Below are positions 53,514-64,000 of a stretch of DNA of 64,000 nucleotides, one piece after another (the stretch's first letter is position 1; each line of letters starts with the position of its first letter). The DNA is from Megalobrama amblycephala (taxonomy: Eukaryota > Chordata > Actinopteri > Cypriniformes > Xenocyprididae). The translations under genes and the position numbers were made by a program. The notes beneath the pieces were generated by a model. The model had not been told where the DNA came from. It worked only from the letters and a program-made list of their open reading frames with translations, and searched no databases. Where the stretch lies: contig NC_063049.1 of assembly GCF_018812025.1 (NCBI RefSeq), positions 13,116,258 to 13,180,257 of the forward strand. The letters are read 5' to 3'.

Positions 53514-53927
53514 TGTGACCCTGGACCACAAAACCAGTCATAAGTCGCACAGGTATATTTGTAGCAATAGTCAACAATACATTGTATGGGTCAAAATTAT
53601 CGATTTTTCTTTTATGCCAAAAATCATGTTCCGTTAAGATATTTTGTAAATTGCCTACCCTAAATATTTCAAAAAAATATTTTTGTAAGTGGATATGCAT
53701 TGGTAAGGACTTCATTTGGACAACTTTAAAGGTGATTTTCTCAATATTTTGATTTTTTTTGCACAATCAGAATCCAGATTTTCAAATAGTTGTATCTCAT
53801 CCTATATTGTCCTATCTTAACAAACCATACATAAATGTAAATCTTATTTTATTTAGCTTTCAGATGATGCATAAATCTAAATTTCAAAAATTGACCCGTG
53901 TGACTGGTTTTGTGGTCCAGGGTCACA
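53514..53927. repeat. Palindromic MITE (TGTGACCCTGGACCAC type)
   Basis: TGTGACCCTGGACCACAAAA at the left and TTTTGTGGTCCAGGGTCACA at the right are perfect inverse ends. The interior is A/T-rich and partly inverted (ATACATTGTATGGGTCAAAA with TTTCAAAAATTGACCC). This is an abundant element type in cyprinids. Confidence 0.9.
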
Positions 53928-54079
53928 TTTGCATAGTAGCAGCAAAAAATAACCATTTAATACTTAGGGTTAGTGAGAGGGAGGAAAAAGGTCTGGAAAA
54001 ACACAGAAAAACACTTTTCTAACATTATAAGCTGACCTCTAGAGGGAAAAAAAGAAATATGATAATATCCCTTTAAGCA

Positions 54080-57000
54080 AAAGCTGTCAAGTATTGTTTT
54101 TCACCCAGTACCGCCACTCCTTACTGTAACTAAAGCTGGAAAAATGTGCTATCCTCCGGAGCTGAAACAACAGAATTGATGTTTGTTAGGCAGAAATGAG
54201 GTTCACAGTAATTTCAGGTTTTGTAATGACATGCTGGCAGAAGAATGCAAAATGGCAGCAAGTCTTACAATAGAGCAGATTCAATGAATCGCCCATTAAC
54301 ACACTGATGAAAGCCCTCTGTGCCGTCATCCCCACCCAGCCCTCGCACCATTACACAAGGTGGCTCTCAGCAGCGCTCAGCCAACCCAAGCAGAGACCCA
54401 TTGACTTTATTAGGTTGGCCTCACGTCCCAACTGGTGTGGTCTGACATCAGAGGCTTAGTCTTAGACTGGAATCCCCCCTTTGGGTCTGCCATGATTCAG
54501 GCTATGATATCACTTCCTTCCCAACCCGAACACAATGGCTGTGTTGCTGGGTGAATCCTTTGTGGAGGAGAAGCAGCTCTGACATTTATGACATATGGTA
54601 AATAATCTCCACCTATACCTCATTCTTACTGCTTTCTATTTTGTCTCCCCAATAAAAGAGACTTAATGACTGTTTTGTTCAAAATAATACTTCGCTTAAC
54701 CACACACAGTTGGAACGTGCTCAGTTTGCATCACCGGCAGCACCAGATGTATGTTTTCTTAATGGATTTTGACAAATCACATTTGGCTATGCGCTGACTC
54801 GCAATAATTAGCACGTGGTCCAATGCGACGGTCAAACTGCCGTGATTTATCGCCGAAATTCTGATGACAGCTGGGTGTAGAAAGTCTTTCAGATTCATTT
54901 CCTCCACTCATAAAGGGTATAAACAGTCATAAAAGTTATTTCTCATGGCACACTACATTTCATTTCGACATAAATACAATAGCTGCCACAAGAAATCCGG
55001 TCAACAAGGTCAAGTCAGTGCAGTGGCGTCTTTCGCATTAGTTAAAGGTTGATGGGAAAGATAGATAGCAATGTCTTGAAGAGATTCCAACAACCACCCG
55101 ATTTGATTCAGCCTTTCAGAGCATGAATCAGATGACATTTGACCATCGCAATATGGTCGTCACCCAGCACCTTTCATGAAAGGAGCGGACGGGAGTCAGC
55201 GACTCGGCAGGACGGCAGTAAGCTAACACCCGGTGCCAATCTCTCTGAATCTATTAGCAGTTCATTTCCATTCGTGACCACAGGCCATTGTTTTACCTCA
55301 CAGCAAGGAGTATCAAGTGGCTGTAACCAGGACGTCTCAGACAACACGACGACGCACATGGCAATGGTTTCAGTTGTGTTTGTGGGCTGAAACAGAACTC
55401 TCTGGTGGGTGGTAGAGGGCTCTCCCACAGCCCTGAGCTAGCAATGTTTGCCCTATTTACCATGGAATCATCCCACAGTGGGAGAGCATCAGCTTCAAGA
55501 GGTCTTCAAGACCCCTCATTCACTCAAGGAGCAGCTGAGTCATTTCAAAATATCAGTGTTTACTGGGGCTTTACATGAGAAAGTGACCCCTTGCTGCTGT
55601 AGAGAGGACTCAGTGTTTCCCATGGTTGAACATGTTTTTATTCAAGTGACTGAAAACACATTAATCACGTGGGTGAGACGAGGCAAACCTTGTCGTAGAC
55701 ACCGGACTTACATCATTCTGACATATCAAAATATCAGTCCTTTGATATTGATGCTTCCTGTCTCCTGACTCATACATGTCATAATATGAAAAACAATCGT
55801 CTATCCCCTTCCATGACATCAACTTTCCTGTAGTCGTCCCAGTCGTAATTCCAAAGAACAAGTACCTCCATATTGACATGGTAACGGGATTAGTTTGGGG
55901 GGAATTTCAAATAAATGGGGAGTCGTTCTTAATCACCATGTATGAATCATGTCTTCAAAAATTCGAGTAAATAACCAGGAACACATTATGCGGCAGCCGC
56001 AAGTTGTACCATCTTCACGCTGGTCAGTAGGGCAGGAACTCTTTGCCAGCTGGAAAGCTCTAGAGACACGGGCTGGGAAAAACTGTCAGCGGCTTAAATG
56101 GGCAGCGCTGTGGCTACTTGAATTAGGCCTTAACTAACGGAAAAACAAGCAGGAAGCTGTTTGTGGGGAGTGCAGGAAAAGGCAGGGAGGCAATGCTAAA
56201 CTGGTGACATGCTGCATGTTTCGGTCTTGAGAGGAGTCGTGGATGCGGCTGTGCACTCACTGAGGAGCCAATTGCAATTTATCTTGGGATAATGAGAGAC
56301 TGGGCAGCCTCTAACTGACGGTTTAGCTGTAATGGTCTACCACTGCCCTATTCCGCACTGTTCATCTTAAAATCATCGCCCCATGGTGATACAGCAAGCA
56401 CCACCTGAATTTATATTAGCGCTGTCTGCTGTCTACATAGCCAACTGCCTTCTAAATCGTGAAACCTCACAAGTGACGGATCCATGTGCAATGCAAAAAA
56501 AAATATTGTTTATAGTAATATCTAGTGGACTTTTCTTTTTCAAACACTCAATCACTCACACGTACTTTTGTCCATGTGGAAACGGACTGCATGCGCACCA
56601 TTTGTGCGGACTGTGATGACAGAAAATGATGTCATGCGGACTGGCTGTGAACCGAAGCAAAACATCGACAAGGGAAAGTATACTTTGGGCTTTAGCGTCG
56701 AAGCATGCCTATGATGCCTTAAAATGCTGCCTCTGTTGGCAACTCAGTAAGATTTGAAACAGAGCAAGTATGTGATATCTGATACGATCAAATTTCATTT
56801 TATTCAATGTTTCCTTCCAGCGGTTTGTTATATGGTCCATATATTTTCCAAAATGATGAACAATTGGATTTTGTCCCAATGCTCACTGAACAATATAATG
56901 TGGACTGTGACCATGCCAGATCGTTGAAAGCTCTTGTACTATATTAAAGCCAAGATTTCTTAGGAGCTGCTTTCTACAAACCATAACAATAGATCGCATA

Positions 57001-59380
57001 TCAAAATAAGAGGATATGCTGGCCATTTCCCCCCTCCAGAATGGTAAACCTGATCACAGTGCACGCTGGCTGGCATGTCGCAAGTTTTGTAACAGTTCCT
57101 AGAAATACTAGAATCGATTAGACATAATAATCCCTAGATTGAGTTTAGAGAAGTTGTGATTTCTCTGGCATCACACCAGTCTTTGTCTGGCAAACCATTG
57201 ATGCTTACTCTAATAATCTGCATTGTATTCCAACAATTTCTTCTAAACTGAAACTGAATATATGCATTAAGCCTGAATATTTTTGGCACGTTTATTTTGC
57301 AAGTGATGTTTTGAAATCAGTGCTTGGTCAAAACCACATTCCCCCTTGACTTCGAGTAGCCACATTTTTTTATTACCAACATAATGTCTAGTCCACTTTG
57401 CACTTTAGAAGGCCAAGAACAGCCCACTTAGACAGGAAGTGGCCGTCTGACCGACATGTAAGGGGACCAATCTCCAAGCGAATCTATTTTTAAAGACTCA
57501 AATCAATAAACGTTGGCAAATCCTTATTGTAGCCGCATGGAGACTTCGATTTCGACATCTGATGTCAAATTCCCTGAAAAACTGTTAAAAAAATCCTGTA
57601 AATCCTGCACAAAGCCAGTCAGTCAGAATGGAGCATGGCAAGTTTGTGTGCCATATGCATGTGAAGGTTCGTGTGGGTGTACCACAATTATTTGTAGCTA
57701 TGTAGGTTGTTGCGCAATAATCTCCGTTATACCGATGCAAAGACCGAGACAGAGAGTAGAGCTTAAGTGTCCTTCTCAAGACCTCTTGTGTTATGGTGTA
57801 TAAAAGAGAGTGAGGAAGGAGAGAGAAGGAAGAGGCGGGTGTTCTTTGTGTGCTCTGGGATGACTTACCACACAGGATGTGGCGGAGAATGGAAAGGACA
57901 ACACTGCACTCTTTCATGTCCCATTTCTGCAGTCTGGAACGTGGCGGCTTCTTAATTCTGTGCGTATGCAGGCCTGACACTGATCACAGATTAATATGAG
58001 CAATGACCGCGTTGCTGTTTTCTCTGTTGTTAAGCACCGTGAGAGCTATGCATATGTAATCTTACAGGCTAAAAGGACAATGAAAATTTCCATGGGCTTC
58101 AAACTCCCATGAGCGAGGCTCTGCGGTGATGCTAATATTTCAAATCGAACTTCCTGCCTCTCCTTGAGTGCTGAAATATGGTGAAGTTTATGCAAAAAAA
58201 AGCAGTCGGCCTGAGACACTTGAACATAGCCACATGGAGTCTGCAGCCAGAAAAAAACATCCTCACGGTGACTCCACAGTCTGCGAAACATGGGAAGGAT
58301 TCTGGCTTGGTGCTCTTGCTCATCCTGTGTGTACAGTACCACGCTTACAGGAGAGCTAATAATAAGCTCCCGGGGCCTGCTCAGCACTGAGGAAAGTGCC
58401 TGCCAGTGGTTTCGGCTGCTTTGCTCTCAACACTGCCTGGTTTTGGCTGTCTGTCATATTCTGATGGAGTGCTGGGTTCGGCGTATTCAACTACCTTCTG
58501 GCTTGGGCAAGAACAGCTCACATGGCAAAACAAAAGGGTATAAATACCACCCAAACCTTCCTGCCGCAGCGCCTGCATTCTGTGGAAAATAGCTGAAGGC
58601 ACGAGAAACCCACGGCAAAACAAGGGTTCTCACGGTATATTAATGACTCTCGAGCGAACGTGGCGTGCTGCGGGATGGCGGTCCCTGCGAGGGCAGCCAA
58701 GTTCATAAGGTTATGGAGTGTGCTCGAGCTTTTCTGGCCTTGCCCTGATTTCGGAAGGGGAATGCAGGTGACCTGATCGTCATCCGCAGGAATGCGGATT
58801 GCCAAAACACTGCGAACGGACACGAGTTACGCAGAAGTCACACAAACTCCAGCGTGGTGTATTTGCAACCAAAGTAATAATTGTGGTTCTGAAAAAAAGC
58901 TGATATAATGGTGAAGCATTACAAGCTTTCAGCGCTGGAGGCTAGCTGAGTGAATGGGGGAAAGCCAAGCACATGAACTCTGTTGACATTCATCAATTCT
59001 CTTCTGCAAACTCGCTTTTTCTCTGCAGCTGTCTAAAATAACTGCTTTAAAACAGGTTTCTCTTCTGGGATTTGTAATTGCTTGAGCATCAAAAGGCACA
59101 TTCGTTTACACAGCTCTGTTCTTTTTTTTTTTTACATGGCTTTAGCTTGGCAATAACAAGAGGAATTTCAGTGTTTATAAGTTCAGATAAACACTCAGTG
59201 ACTCATTGATTTTCTTCAAGAATATCATGGATGCTGATCTGAAAAGAGGGCGTTATTTGGAAAATCTGTTTTTGGACTGTAAATACTAAATTCATTGTGA
59301 CTTGTTATAGATTGTGTAGGAGCCAAAATGTTTGTTTTAGCAGCACTGATGTACTTCTCACTGGTGTCTCAAAAGCTGCC
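54080..59380. promoter_or_regulatory. Repeat-poor intergenic interval upstream of TNFSF11, candidate cis-regulatory
   Basis: In 5.3 kb I see no foldback element, MITE end, tandem array or long microsatellite, in sharp contrast to the rest of the window. Open frames are short and unrelated to known families, and no splice-consistent exon set was found. Mammalian TNFSF11 is controlled by distant upstream enhancers, so depletion of insertions here could reflect selection on regulatory DNA. This is inference; no conservation data were available. Confidence 0.3.
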
Positions 59381-59383
59381 TTT

Positions 59384-60178
59384 TTAAAGGGTTAGTTCAC
59401 TCAAAACTGAAATTTCTGTCATTAATTACCTTCATGTTGTTCAAAACCCACTTTTGTTCATCTTCGCAACACAAATTAAGATATTTTCGGTGAAATCCGA
59501 GAGTTTTTTTTTTTTTATCTACCATAGAAAGCAATGAAATTACCACATTCAAGGTCCAGAAAAGTAGGAAAGACAACGTTAAAATAGTCAATGTGACTAC
59601 AGTGGTTCAACCTTAATGTTATGATGTGACGAGAATACTTTTTGTGCACAAAAACAAACAAAAATAACAACTTTATTCAACAATTTCTTCTCTACCCTGC
59701 AGTTGACGCAGTGCACCACTTCCATGTTTACGTCCAAGCGCCGACTCAGTATAGGCCGACGCAGTTCACGTGAGCAGCACGACGCATGATGCAGGAGCCG
59801 GTCAATACAGAGTCGGCATTCTGATGTAAAACACGGAAGCTCTGCAATGTGTCTTCAATGTAAACTGTGTAGGAAAATGAAAGGGTAGAGAGGAAATTGT
59901 TGAATTAAGTCTTTTTTTTTTTTTTTTTTTGCGCACAAAAAGCATTCTCGTCGCTTCATAACATTAAGGTTGAACCACTGTAGTCATGTTGACTATTTTA
60001 ACGTTGTCTTTACTACTTTTCTGGACCTTAAATGTGGTAATTTCATTACTTTCTATGGGAGATTTAAAAAAAACTCTCGGATTTCATCAAAAATAGCTTA
60101 ATTTGAGTTCTGAAGATGAACGACATGAGGGTGAGTAATTAATGACAGAAATTTCATTTTTGGGTGAACTAAATTTTA
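59384..60178. repeat. Foldback family A element
   Basis: AAAGGGTTAGTTCACTCAAA at the left and TTTGGGTGAACTAAATTTT at the right are inverse. Inner pairs include AACGTTAAAATAGTCAATGT with GTTGACTATTTTAACGTTG, and GACGAGAATACTTTTTGTGC with GCACAAAAAGCATTCTCGTC. The middle part (59,700-59,870) also contains inverted GAGTCGGC words. Closest in structure to the copy at 45.4 kb. Confidence 0.85.
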
Positions 60179-60496
60179 AGACTGGAGTACACTACACGAC
60201 TTTTAAAATCTGAACAGATCCCGACTTTACAGAGAAAAACTGGGCATCATACACTAAACCACTGAGGATCACACACCACCATCAGAGACTGTGCCTATCT
60301 TATACTACGCTATTTTCTGTGAATTCTGTCAAGTCCGATTGCCCAAAATCTGCAGACTGGCGCAGACTTCAGGCAACTATTTTCAACTCGTCCAGAATGC
60401 AAATCAGGGCAAAAATCTAAGCAAACATTATGTAGTGTTATCCAGCCTTTTTGGATTATTTATTTATTTATTTATTTATTTTTGTCTGTCTACTTG

Positions 60497-60836
60497 GGCA
60501 GCTCAATAGGTATGACATCCAAAATGCTCTCTAGGTAGTGCCCACTATAGGCATTATTCCCAAAAATTCTGTGTAGGAAGGCAGCTCACTAGGGATGATG
60601 ATCCTGGTAAACCGCTTACTCAGCATGATGCCTAAACATCATGCCAATGTCTAGGTAGGCAGCTCACTATGATGTCCAAAACTGATGTTCACATAGGCAG
60701 CTCACTGTATATGATGCCTAAAATGGTTGTCTAGATAGGCAGCTAACTAGACATGATGCCCAAAAAGTGCTGTCTAGGTAGGCAGATCACTAGACATGAA
60801 ATCCAAAAATGCTGTCTAGGTATGCAGCACACTAGT
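60497..60836. repeat. Degenerate tandem repeat, about 42-bp unit, about 8 copies
   Basis: Units contain GGCAGCTCACTAGACATGAT, GCCCAAAAA and TGCTGTCTAGGTA with frequent small changes. Non-coding. The degeneracy suggests an old array with little recent homogenisation. Confidence 0.85.
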
Positions 60837-61404
60837 TTTTTTTTGACACTGCCACACTCTTGTGTGGTCTCAGTATTACAACAGACAGGAGCCAACAATA
60901 TTACATCACTCCAGGAAGTAATGGCTCTTATAAAAACACAGAGCTATTACAGTGGGTTTAAAGTACAAGTGGTTTATTATTATTCACTTGTAATGTTAAT
61001 CTTACTGGTTTTAGGAAGCTATCAGTTTAATTTCATTACAGTTTGCATGCTATTTTGTGCCGAGAAAGAAAATCAATAACCACAAATGCCTTGATTTTTT
61101 TTTTTCAAAACATTTATAAATAGAAAGTAAGGTCACATGACCAGAATCTCAAAGTTAGTGTAGTCCTCCTATAGTAAATCTGTTTAGATAGAATTACTCC
61201 ACCAACCTGCTCTTGACTGAACTCATGCAAAAAGAAGTGAAGGAAAGAAAAAAAGACGCCTGAAAAAGCGAGATCATCTGTGTCTATTATCTGATTGGCT
61301 GTCTCCGAAGCCAACTGCATTGCCCACCCCCATGTTTATATGAATCGTTGATCATTTCTCGAGTCCTCCCACTGAGAGAGGATTTGTGCCGCGATCGAGC
61401 GCTC
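60837..61404 (+). promoter_or_regulatory. Putative TNFSF11 proximal promoter and 5' UTR
   Basis: An inverted CCAAT box (GATTGGCT) lies at about 61,291 and a TATA-like TTTATATGA at about 61,335, followed by CpG-rich DNA into the first coding exon (GTGCCGCGATCGAGCGCTC). The spacing is compatible with transcription starting near 61,360 and a very short 5' UTR. Positions are inferred from motifs only. The stretch 60,837-61,270 shows nothing else. Confidence 0.4.
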
Positions 61405-61590
61405 ATGGCAGCTAATGATTATCGCGCGTACCTGCGGAATCATATCGATATGGAAGAGGCTCCGGCGCGCGCTCCGCACACGGGCTCCACGCACAGAGCG
61501 CTCATATTCGGCACCCTCGCTGTCATGGGACTGCTGCAGGTCGCGTCGAGTGTGGCGATTTTGTTGCACTTAACCGGTTATCTCCGTGAG
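61405..61590 (+). CDS. TNFSF11: TNF ligand superfamily member 11 (RANKL), first coding exon, partial gene
   Basis: 62 codons from ATG 61,405 to a GTAAGA donor at 61,591, phase 0. The start MAANDYRAYLRNHIDMEEAP aligns with the cytosolic tail of mammalian RANKL (DYTKYLRGSEEM, then APHEG against APHTG here). A hydrophobic segment at about residues 32-57 (ALIFGTLAVMGLLQVASSVA and on) is the single type II membrane anchor, parallel to human MFVALLGLGLGQVVCSVALF. The stalk and the receptor-binding TNF domain are in later exons beyond the window. RANKL drives osteoclast formation in mammals. The neighbour AKAP11 in the same orientation supports the call. Another TNFSF member is a remote alternative. 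Confidence 0.85.
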
Positions 61591-64000
61591 GTAAGAAAAC
61601 TATTACCCCTACTTCATGAACTCTTTCAGTAAACCGTTTTACTGCAGTTGTCACAGTTTTAGTGGATGAATCTTAAGGTTTTACATGCGTTTCAGCAGTT
61701 TTGAGGCCAGGTTCTGTTTAACCTGTTGTGAACTCTGAATGTCAAGCGTTGCAGGACGGCTCAGAGTGTGAAACGCGCCTCTTCAGTTTAAGCGCGTTTG
61801 AACATCAGAAGGAGCGCGCGCTCGTTCGCAGAAGCGTCTTGTGCCCACTCAGTGCTTTTTGTACCAAGTGGGGTTTGAACGTAACTTTCAAAAGAATTGT
61901 TTCTATATTTTACACGCTGCACGATTGTTGGAAGTAAAAGTGTGTGACTTAAAAAAAAAAAAAAAAAAAAAGTATGAATTTGGTCCGTCTAGTAGAGTCA
62001 CCTTCAACAGGTCATCATTTATGTCGCTCCAACTGATGGCTTTTGACATTTGATTAAAAAAAAAAAAAAAAAAAAAGCTGTAGTTTTCATTGATTAATGT
62101 TGGTTTAATTGGTTTATTTAAAAAATAAAATAAAATAAAAAAGCCTATATTTCGTGGGAATTTGAATCTTTGTGTCACTGCACGCGACACGTTGAAGTGT
62201 TTTTTTATACTTCACTTAATTAGTGAGACATTACTGCTACTAATATCACCTCAAATATATATTGATAATAACGTATGAGATAAAGTTTTGTTTGTAGATC
62301 TCACAGTATTTACTCTGAATGCACGCGCACATGCACGTCATTGTCGTAAAATTTGCTGGTTAGTAAATATTTAGATTAGTTTTGTACTCTAGGTTTGTTC
62401 TGGGATAGCTTTATCAGTCTAAACCAATTGCTGATGCAGGAAATGTTGGTTTTTGGCAATGCTGATTTTCACGAATGTGTTGTTGCTCCAGCACTGGTTT
62501 CCCTTTTTCCGCATTTTCCTGAAATCTGGAGAAACAGACATTGACCAAATATTGTTGAGGGTCTCACACAAGTGATACAAAGACATACAGTGCCAGTCAA
62601 AAAGTTGGACATGTCTGCCCATTCTTTTTTCAGATATTTTAGAAAAATATTAAAGTTTATAATATTACTATACAATAGCGCAAATGGGAAATATAGGTAG
62701 TGCTATAATACATGTTGAACGAACCAAATGTTCTTTGTCAAGTTCTCAGATCTACTTACCCAAGACAAACATTTACTTAACCAACTTTATGAACTGCATC
62801 CTGAGATACTTTTAAAGGGCATTGAACATAATTTCCTGGAATTCAAAAAGTCGGCACTTTGGACGGGTAATAGTGTCTACAAAGGACTTATTTTTCCCTT
62901 TTCCTTTCTTTTTCTTTCTTTTTTTTTTTTTTTTTTTTGGAAGGTTTTTCGCTGGTCATGTCAGATTTGCACTTTCACCCTGGTTCTCCAAAACATTCCC
63001 TCTGACTTGATTTGCTCATCTGGTGGTCTGCTTAAATGTTTGGCAGAGCTGCAACACGAATGGGATGCTGAGAAACAGCTCTCACATGTTGTCATGCCCA
63101 GATCTCTCTCCTGTAGTGTGAATGCTGTGGAGAATATTATGACATCTTGTTTTATGAGGTTTTGGCCCAAACACAGTGGTGTATGTCGGAGGCTTCTTGT
63201 GCGCTGGTGGGGGGCCAAAGAAACAGATGCAAGGCAGGGAAAAAGTTGAATGTCAGTTGTGTTTGGCGTATGGTTCATGTTGTCCTCAGAAATGGATGCA
63301 GGGACAATCCTCAACTGAACCAAACCATAAATGATAATGAAATGCTTCTCATTCCTTTTTATAGTCCATGAATTTCAAATGCAGTTCAGTTTATCAAAGG
63401 AGAGGAATAACATCACACACTGCATCACAAACTGTTGTTACTTGCAGTTACAGAACTTTTACGTTTTTTGGTCAAGAATTTTGCAGTGTATCATATTACT
63501 TCCTGACTGAGAACCTGCACCCTTCCTAGTTTAAGATGGGTTCTTTACGCTCTAGTTTTACCTTATGAACTGTTAATCATAGCCCAGGATCTGTGAAATC
63601 ACTTCCAGAAATGTGGCCAGTGTAGAAATCGCAGTAAAAACTTGTTTGTGCTTGAGGATATTGAGGAAGAAAATACTTCAGTGTTCTTCCTTCTTCATTA
63701 GACTCAAATGCAAATAGGGTTTCACATTTTCTGAACTTATTTTGAAAGATTGTTGGCAATAGATTTTACTTATTTTTTACATTTTACTTATTTTTACTTA
63801 TTGTAAAATGTGTGATCTGAGAGGCCTATTCGGACAGGATTAGTTAGATGTAGTAATGTAATTTTACCACAGGACGTCTGTAAAATAATGGCCAATTCAC
63901 ACGGGATAAAAAAGCTCAGTAAAACGACCAGAAGTGAGAGGGGTAACTTGATTTATGCACCGCTGTCACCTACCTGTTGTCAGGTGTATTACGATGCTTC
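61591..64000. other. TNFSF11 intron 1 (to the window end), no second exon seen
   Basis: Contains A/T runs at 61,950-61,970, 62,055-62,076 and 62,919-62,938. A CAGTGCCAGTCAAAAAGTT word at 62,590 resembles the outer end of a Tc1-like element, but no matching right end was found. The open frame at 62,728-63,249 has no family resemblance and is interrupted by a poly-Phe-coding T-run. No exon matching the TNFSF11 stalk or TNF domain is recognisable. Confidence 0.5.

Noticed and set aside
57585..57980. 131-codon open frame on the minus strand between AKAP11 and TNFSF11
   Set aside because: No recognisable domain, low-complexity Ser/His-rich text, and no supporting splice sites or promoter.
62728..63249. 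173-codon open frame in TNFSF11 intron 1
   Set aside because: It includes a poly-Phe stretch from a T-run, has no recognised domain and no splice support, and does not resemble the TNFSF11 stalk or TNF domain.

Overview
This is a vertebrate nuclear window, most likely from a cyprinid-type teleost (carp, goldfish or zebrafish relatives). The evidence is intron-exon structure with GT-AG junctions, vertebrate proteins encoded across many exons, and a very dense load of short foldback DNA elements, Tc1/mariner relics and TA/CA microsatellites of the kind that fills cyprinid introns. The species assignment is an inference from repeat style and protein divergence, not from a database match.

Layout. 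1-21,630 has no gene I can support. It holds nested foldback elements, two longer TA tracts, a tandem array at 7.7-8.6 kb, a Tc1 transposase fragment near 17.3 kb and a nearly full-length but broken Tc1-like transposon at 19,755-21,246. A CpG-richer island at about 4.9-5.45 kb is a candidate promoter or untranslated first exon for the gene downstream.

21,631-47,236 (+ strand) is AKAP11 (A-kinase anchoring protein 11, AKAP220). Eleven coding exons can be joined with consistent phases into 1,799 codons (1,798 residues plus stop), against about 1,900 residues in human. Exon 6 alone carries 4,159 bp. The introns are full of foldback elements and hold a roughly 2.4 kb minisatellite of 51-bp units. 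The 3' UTR may run to a poly(A) signal at 51,642.

47,237-61,400 is AKAP11 3' UTR followed by intergenic DNA. About 54.1-59.3 kb is unusually free of recognisable repeats and is a candidate regulatory interval. 61,405-61,590 is the first coding exon of a TNF-ligand gene that fits TNFSF11 (RANKL): short cytosolic tail plus a single transmembrane helix. The rest of that gene lies beyond the window. AKAP11 next to TNFSF11 in the same orientation is also the mammalian arrangement (human 13q14), so the linkage is old.

The genes are not an operon or a pathway. AKAP11 is an intracellular scaffold for PKA, GSK3 and PP1; TNFSF11 is a membrane cytokine. The most unusual structural theme is that three separate tandem arrays (7.7, 22-25 and 49.7 kb) each sit inside the arms of a palindromic element. 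No prokaryote-style system, CRISPR array or clearly new protein system was found.
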